64,000 bases of DNA from Streptomyces specialis. Its GTDB lineage: Bacteria; Actinomycetota; Actinomycetes; Streptomycetales; Streptomycetaceae. The stretch covers positions 520,233-584,232 of the forward strand of contig NZ_LN929896.1 in assembly GCF_001493375.1 (NCBI RefSeq), written 5' to 3'. The stretch's first letter is position 1. Every line of letters begins with the position of its first letter. This document shows positions 59,614-64,000 of the stretch, in pieces. The position numbers and the translations under genes were made by a program. The notes below the pieces were generated by a model. The model was not told where the DNA came from and did no database searches. It saw only the letters and a program-made list of their open reading frames with translations.

Positions 59614-61851
59614 TCAGGAGGCCGCCTCCGTGACGGGCTCCTCACCGGCCGCCGTCCCGGGCTCCTCCTCGGGCACCAGAGCCACCTCCCGGGCGGCGTC
59701 CGGCCCCCGCTCCAGCAGAACGGCGAACCCCGCCTCGTCGAGCACCGGCACCTTCAACTGCACGGCCTTGTCGTACTTCGAGCCGGGGCTCTCGCCGACG
59801 ACCACGAAGTCCGTCTTCTTGGAGACCGCGCCGGTGACCTTCGCGCCCCGGCTCTGGAGCGCCTCCTTGGCGCCGTCCCTGGTGAAGTCCCGCAGGGTGC
59901 CCGTGACCACGGCGGTGACGCCCGCCAGCGGGCGCGGGCCCGCCTCCTCCCGCTCCTCCTCGGCCAGCCGGACCCCGGCCTCCCGCCACCGCTCGACGAT
60001 CTGCCGGTGCCACGGCTCGGCGAACCAGTCCTTCACGGAGGCGGCGATCGTCGGCCCGACGCCCTCGGTGGCGGCCAGCTCCTCCTCGCTCGCCTCCGCG
60101 ATCCGGTCCAGCGAGCGGAACTCGCGGGCCAGCGCCTCGGCCGCGACCGGCCCCACGTGCCGGATGGACAGGCCCGCGATGATCCGGGCCAGGGGCCGCT
60201 GTCTGGCCTCCTGGACGGCCTCCAGCATCGCCAGCGTGTTCTTCTTCGGGGCGCCCTGCAAGTTCGCGAAGACCGACGCGATCTTCGGCTCGCCCGTCTC
60301 CGGGTCCCGCTTGGGCAGGCCGGTGTCCTGGTCCAGGACATACGCCTTGATGGGCAGCAGCTCCTCGACGGTCAGCCCGAACAGCCCGCCCTCGTCCCGC
60401 AGCGGTGGCTCGGCCGGCTCCAGCGGCTGGGTGAGCGCGGTGGCCGTCACATACCCGAAGTGGTCGATGTCCAGGCATCTGCGGCCCGCCAGATAGAACA
60501 GCCGCTCTCTCAACTGGGCTGGACACGACCGGGCGTTGGGGCAGCGCAGGTCGATGTCCCCCTCCTTCATGGGCATCAGCCCGGTGCCGCACTCGGGGCA
60601 CTCGGCCGGCATCACGAACTCCCGCTCGGTGCCGTCCCGCAGGTCCGCGACCGGGCCGAGGATCTCGGGGATCACGTCCCCGGCCTTCCGCAGCGCCACG
60701 GTGTCCCCGATCAGCACGCCCTTGGCCTTCACCACCTGCTGGTTGTGCAGGGTGGCGAACTCCACCTCGGAGCCGGCCACCGTGACCGGCTCGACCACCG
60801 CGTACGGCGTGACGCGGCCGGTGCGCCCGACGCCGACCCGGATGTCCAGCAGCCTGGTGTTGACCTCCTCCGGCGGGTACTTCCAGGCGATCGCCCAGCG
60901 CGGCGCCCGCGAGGTGCTGCCCAGGCGGCCCTGGAGCGGGATCTCGTCCAGCTTCACCACGACGCCGTCGATCTCGTGCTCCACCGCGTGCCGGTGCTCC
61001 CCGTAGTACGCGATGAACTCCCGCACCTCGTCCAGGGAACCGGCCACCTTCGCGGCCCGTGCCGTGGGCAGCCCCCACGCCGTCAGCAGGCCGTACGCCT
61101 CCGACAGCCGGTCGATGGCGAACCCCTCGCGGGCCCCGATGCCGTGCACCACCATCCGCAGCGGGCGGCTCGCCGTGATCTTCGGGTCCTTCTGCCGCAG
61201 GGAGCCGGCCGCCGCGTTCCGCGGGTTCGCGAAGGGCTTGTCGCCCGCCTCGACCAGCCGGGCGTTCAGCTCCTCGAACCGCTCCATCGGGAAGAAGACC
61301 TCGCCGCGGATCTCCACCAGCGCCGGGACGTCGTCCCCGGTCAGCCGGTCCGGCACCTCCTCGATGGTGCGCACGTTGGGCGTGATGTCCTCGCCGGTGC
61401 GCCCGTCGCCCCGGGTCGCGGCCCGGGTCAGCCTGCCGTGCTCGTACGTCAGGTTCACCGCGAGGCCGTCGACCTTCAGCTCGCACAGGAAGTGGTACGG
61501 GATGTCCCGCAGCTCGCCGGCGACCCGGTCCGCCCAGGCGGTCAGCTCCTCGTCGGCGAACGCGTTGTCCAGCGAGAGCATCCGCTCGCGGTGGGCGACC
61601 GGGGTGAACTCCGTCTCGTACGCCCCCGCGACCTTCTGGGTCGGGGAGTCGGGGGTGCGCAGCTCCGGGTGCTCGTCCTCCAGGGCCATCAGCTCCCGCA
61701 GCAGCGCGTCGAACGCGGCGTCGCTGATGACCGGCGTCCTCACGTAGTACCGGAAGCGGTGCTCCTCGACCTGCTCGGCGAGCCGCGCGTGCCGCTCCCG
61801 CGCCTCGGCGGGCACTGCTGACTGCTGCTCGACAGACGGTTCGCCAGCCAC
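59614..61851 (-). CDS. ligA: NAD+-dependent DNA ligase
   Basis: LigA seals nicks in replication and repair. The 745-residue protein has the N-terminal Ia domain (YYVRTPVISDAAFDALLREL), adenylation domain with the catalytic Lys in CELKVDGLAVNLTYEHG (about residue 126), TRGDGRTGEDITPNVRTI, OB fold, four-Cys zinc finger CPECGTGLM and LRCPNARSCPAQL (about residues 415-440), helix-hairpin-helix and a C-terminal BRCT domain (GVTAVVTGTLRDFTRDGAKE). It is longer than E. coli LigA owing to an insertion around residues 470-520. The upstream MetE-like gene ends 16 bases before it. Confidence 0.96.
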   Translation of the reverse strand: MAGEPSVEQQSAVPAEARERHARLAEQVEEHRFRYYVRTPVISDAAFDALLRELMALEDEHPELRTPDSPTQKVAGAYETEFTPVAHRERMLSLDNAFADEELTAWADRVAGELRDIPYHFLCELKVDGLAVNLTYEHGRLTRAATRGDGRTGEDITPNVRTIEEVPDRLTGDDVPALVEIRGEVFFPMERFEELNARLVEAGDKPFANPRNAAAGSLRQKDPKITASRPLRMVVHGIGAREGFAIDRLSEAYGLLTAWGLPTARAAKVAGSLDEVREFIAYYGEHRHAVEHEIDGVVVKLDEIPLQGRLGSTSRAPRWAIAWKYPPEEVNTRLLDIRVGVGRTGRVTPYAVVEPVTVAGSEVEFATLHNQQVVKAKGVLIGDTVALRKAGDVIPEILGPVADLRDGTEREFVMPAECPECGTGLMPMKEGDIDLRCPNARSCPAQLRERLFYLAGRRCLDIDHFGYVTATALTQPLEPAEPPLRDEGGLFGLTVEELLPIKAYVLDQDTGLPKRDPETGEPKIASVFANLQGAPKKNTLAMLEAVQEARQRPLARIIAGLSIRHVGPVAAEALAREFRSLDRIAEASEEELAATEGVGPTIAASVKDWFAEPWHRQIVERWREAGVRLAEEEREEAGPRPLAGVTAVVTGTLRDFTRDGAKEALQSRGAKVTGAVSKKTDFVVVGESPGSKYDKAVQLKVPVLDEAGFAVLLERGPDAAREVALVPEEEPGTAAGEEPVTEAAS

Positions 61852-61867
61852 TGTCTCGTCTCCCTCA

Positions 61868-62944
61868 TCACTCAGGGTCGTTGGCGAGGGACCTCGCCGC
61901 CCGGACGCAATGGCTCAGCGCGGCCCGCGCGTACGCCGGTGAGGCACCCGCCAGCCCGCACGCCGGGGTGACGGTCACCGACTCCGCGAGAGCCTCCGGG
62001 GACAGCCCCAGCCTGCGCCAGAGCGACCTGACTCCCCCGACAGTACCGGCCGGGTCCGACAACGCCCCCGCCACGGCGCCGTCGGCCGGGACCACGCCCG
62101 CGAAGAGCGCGACCCCGTCCTCCACCGCCTCCCCGATCGCCTCATCGTCACGCTCGGTGATCAGCGAGAAGTCGACCGAGACGGCCCGCGCGCCGGCCCG
62201 GCGCAGCAGCGCGAACGGCACCCCCGGCGCGCAGCAGTGCACCACCACCGGGTCGTCCCCGGCCACCGCGACCAGGCGGCGCAGCGTCTCCTCGGCGACC
62301 GCCCGGTCCACCGCCCGGTGGGTGCGGTACCCGCTGGCGGTGGGCACCCGGCCGGTCAGCACGGCGGGCAGCGACGGCTCGTCCACCTGGAGGACGACCC
62401 GGGCGCCCGGCACCCGCCGCCGCACCTCGGCGAGATGGCCGCGCAGCCCCTCGGCCAGCGAGTCGGCCAGATCGCGGCAGGCGCCCGCGTCGCCCAGCAT
62501 CGCCTCGCCGTTGCGCCGCTCCAGGGCCGCCGCCAGGGTCCCCGGGCCGACCGCCGCGATCTTCAGCGCGCCGGTGAACCCCTGGGTGAACTCCTCCAGC
62601 GCGTCCAGGTCCTCCCGCAGCCAGGCCCGCGCCCGGCGGGTGTCCCGGCCCGGCCGGTCGCTGATCCGCCAGCCGCTGGGCTCCACATGGGCGTACAGCT
62701 CGGCCAGCAGCCCCGCGGTGCGCCCGGTCATGTCGGCGCCCGGCCCGCGCGCGGGCAGCTCCGGCAGGAAGACGAACGCCTCCAGGGCCCCGGTCGCTAC
62801 CCGGACCGCCTCCCGGACGTCCTCGCCCGGCATCGAGCCGACCCCGGTCGCGGCGGCCGGGCCCCAGGGGAACTTGTGCTTCTCGGTTTCCGTCACGGTC
62901 TCGGTCACGCTGCTCACGTCGGTCACGGTCTCAACGTAGGTCAC
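61868..62944 (-). CDS. Cobalamin-independent methionine synthase-like protein (MetE C-terminal family)
   Basis: A 358-residue protein of the UROD/MetE-like barrel family: TGVGSMPGEDVREAVRVATG, VFLPELPARGPGADM, VVLQVDEPSLPAVLTGRVPT, VVVHCCAPGVPFALLRRAGA, VSVDFSLITER and VTPACGLAGASPAYARAALS. The zinc-site pattern (HCC and a late Cys) is compatible with thiol/homocysteine chemistry, but it is half the size of MetE and lacks its N-terminal half; the substrate is unknown. The N-terminus is a Val/Thr/Glu repeat (TVTDVSSVTETVTETE) with several possible GTG starts, so residue 1 is uncertain. It is followed by ligA. Confidence 0.75.
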   Translation of the reverse strand: MTYVETVTDVSSVTETVTETEKHKFPWGPAAATGVGSMPGEDVREAVRVATGALEAFVFLPELPARGPGADMTGRTAGLLAELYAHVEPSGWRISDRPGRDTRRARAWLREDLDALEEFTQGFTGALKIAAVGPGTLAAALERRNGEAMLGDAGACRDLADSLAEGLRGHLAEVRRRVPGARVVLQVDEPSLPAVLTGRVPTASGYRTHRAVDRAVAEETLRRLVAVAGDDPVVVHCCAPGVPFALLRRAGARAVSVDFSLITERDDEAIGEAVEDGVALFAGVVPADGAVAGALSDPAGTVGGVRSLWRRLGLSPEALAESVTVTPACGLAGASPAYARAALSHCVRAARSLANDPE

Positions 62945-62965
62945 CGCGCACCCGGCCCGGTCACG

Positions 62966-63655
62966 TCACCCGGCCGGGCGCACGGTCAGATCGGTGATCT
63001 CGGAGCCGCGCGGCAGGTCGAGGGCGGTCAGCACGGTGGTGGCGACCGCGTCGGCGGTCATCCAGCGGCCCGGGTCGTACTCGGCGCCCTCCTGCCGGTG
63101 CACCTTCTCCTGCATCGGGGTCGCGGTGCGGCCGGGGAAGACGCTGGTCACGCGCACCCCGTGGGCCGCCTCCTCGGCGCGCAGCGCGTCGGCGAGGGCC
63201 CGCAGCCCGTGCTTGCTCGCGGCGTACGCGGCCCACTGCGGATTGGCGCGCAGGCCCGCGCCGGAGTTGACGAAGACCACGTGGCCGCGCGCCGCGCGCA
63301 ACTGCGGCAGCAGCAGCCGCGTCAGCTCGGCCGGGGCCACCAGATTGGCGGCGAGGGTGGCCCGCCAGATCTTCGGCGTCAGGTCACCGACCGCGCCGAG
63401 GTCCACGACCCCGGCGATGTGCAGCAGCGAGTCGATCCGGTCGGGCGGCGACTGGTGCCCGAGCGCCCAGGACAGGCGCTCCGGCTCGGCCAGGTCCCCG
63501 ACGAGCGTCCGCGCGCCCGGGTACAGCTCCGCGAGCTCCTTCGCGCGCCCCGCGTCGCGCGCCCACAGCCACAGCTCGTCGCCGCGCTCCGCCAGCCGCC
63601 GCGCGACCGCCGCGCCGATCCCCGAACCCGCCCCCGTGATCACATGTGTCGCCAT
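62966..63655 (-). CDS. Short-chain dehydrogenase/reductase (SDR)
   Basis: A 229-residue NAD(P)-dependent oxidoreductase. The cofactor loop is TGAGSGIGAAVARRLAERGD (residues 7-26), followed by DLAEPERL, the structural LHIAGVVDLG, and the catalytic Ser and Tyr-x3-Lys in VVFVNSGAGL and AAYAASKHGLRALADALRAE (about residue 150). The C-terminal FPGRTATPMQ loop is typical of classical SDRs. The substrate is unknown. ATG 63655 is used. It is divergent from the nitrilase-family gene and precedes the MetE-like gene on the same strand. Confidence 0.9.
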   Translation of the reverse strand: MATHVITGAGSGIGAAVARRLAERGDELWLWARDAGRAKELAELYPGARTLVGDLAEPERLSWALGHQSPPDRIDSLLHIAGVVDLGAVGDLTPKIWRATLAANLVAPAELTRLLLPQLRAARGHVVFVNSGAGLRANPQWAAYAASKHGLRALADALRAEEAAHGVRVTSVFPGRTATPMQEKVHRQEGAEYDPGRWMTADAVATTVLTALDLPRGSEITDLTVRPAG

Positions 63656-63699
63656 ACGACCATGGTGACGTACACCGCGACAGCGAAGGAGGACGGCCC

Positions 63700-63947
63700 G
63701 TGCGTATCGCAGCGTGCCAACTGGCGGCCGGGGTCTCCCCCGCGGAGAACCTGGCGGTCGTCGCCGGGCAGATCACCGAGGCGGCGGCCGGGGGCGCGGA
63801 CGTCGTGGTCTTCCCGGAGGCCGCCATGGCCCGGTTCGGGATTCCGCTCGGGCCGGTCGCCGAGCCGCTGGACGGGCCGTGGGCGACGCGGGTGCGGGCC
63901 CTGGCGGACAGCGCGGGGGTGCTGGTGGTGGCGGGCATGTTCACCCC
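63700..63947 (+). CDS. Carbon-nitrogen hydrolase (nitrilase superfamily), N-terminal part
   Basis: GTG 63700 is preceded by GAAGGAGG. About 82 residues are seen: MRIAACQLAAGVSPAENLAV, AAAGGADVVVFPEAAMARFG (the catalytic Glu of the Glu-Lys-Cys triad) and VRALADSAGVLVVAGMFTPG. This is the start of a nitrilase/omega-amidase-type enzyme; the subfamily cannot be told. The rest of the gene is lost because the window and apparently the contig end in adapter-like sequence. Confidence 0.82.
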
Positions 63948-64000
63948 CGGCTCTTCTACACATACGGGGCCGCCGGCGGAGGGGGTGGGGGCGGGCGGGG
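63948..64000. other. Adapter-like sequence at the right end (probable contig end)
   Basis: 'cggctcttctacacatacgg' then 'ggccgccggcggagggggtg' parallels CTGTCTCTTATACACATCTG plus ACGCTGCCGACGAAGAGGATAG with many errors, then a G-rich run. It is more degraded than the other joins but in the same order. Confidence 0.6.

Overview
The window is high-GC DNA (third codon positions almost all G or C) from a Streptomyces or very close relative. Evidence: a Lys/Ala-rich HU protein (HupS type), two tandem 'conservon' (cvnABCD) loci, NdgR divergent from leuCD, a CofC/F420 gene, actinobacterial RmdB/CdgC-type GGDEF-EAL proteins, and a gene order that from memory follows the S. coelicolor SCO5564-to-SCO5494 core region (rpmB-thiD-thiL ... 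gltX ... cvn ... cimA-ilvE-leuB ... serA-ilvC-ilvN-ilvB ... gatBAC ... ligA). It is mostly chromosomal-core housekeeping DNA. I see no prophage, insertion sequence, CRISPR array or biosynthetic gene cluster.

Layout. 0-7.9 kb: end of rpmB, thiamine salvage (thiD, thiL), an Lrp-type ligand-binding protein, a DUF3515 lipoprotein, plsC-gpsA-ddl, cofC, hupS and small conserved genes. 7.9-12.5 kb: leuCD and ndgR, a DUF4188 protein with a divergent MerR regulator, then tRNA-Glu, tRNA-Glu, tRNA-Gln. 12.6-14.9 kb: gltX and a fumarylacetoacetate-hydrolase-family gene. 14.9-24.7 kb: two tandem conservons (sensor kinase CvnA, roadblock CvnB, DUF742 CvnC, Ras-like GTPase CvnD). 25.3-32.5 kb: acyl-CoA carboxylase accE/pccB, cimA, ilvE, leuB. 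32.6-38.7 kb: proline catabolism (pruA, putA, PucR-type regulator), an aldo-keto reductase and a zinc alcohol dehydrogenase. 38.8-44.3 kb: serA, ilvC, ilvN, ilvB. 44.4-53.3 kb: a GGDEF/degenerate-EAL membrane protein (CdgC-like), a 2-hydroxyacid dehydrogenase, a large ATP-binding LuxR regulator, an M14 carboxypeptidase. 53.4-64 kb: gatC-gatA-small gene-gatB, an intact GGDEF-EAL protein (RmdB-like), ligA, a MetE-like protein, an SDR and the start of a nitrilase-family gene.

How the genes work together. Branched-chain amino acid synthesis is spread over the window (leuCD, cimA, ilvE, leuB, ilvC, ilvN, ilvB) together with its IclR-type regulator ndgR. Four of the control regions (ndgR/leuC, cimA, leuB, ilvB) contain the same octamer GTGAGACG. 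ilvB, and probably cimA, have a short Ile/Leu/Val-coding leader followed by an intrinsic terminator, the layout of ribosome-mediated attenuation. tRNA-Gln, tRNA-Glu, GluRS and GatCAB are all present, fitting the indirect Glu-to-Gln route of tRNA-Gln charging.

Sequence quality. The most unexpected structure is technical. At seven places the assembly contains degraded Illumina Nextera adapter sequence, with recurring index octamers that I recognise as the AGAGGATA/TATCCTCT and AGGCAGAA/TTCTGCCT pair. They lie at about 17.4, 22.2, 30.8-31.1, 34.3-34.5, 36.1-36.2 and 57.1-57.3 kb and at the right end. They mark scaffold joins rather than biology. They truncate one or both cvnA genes and putA, split the PucR-type gene, and border a perfect 1.1 kb duplication inside the conservon region.
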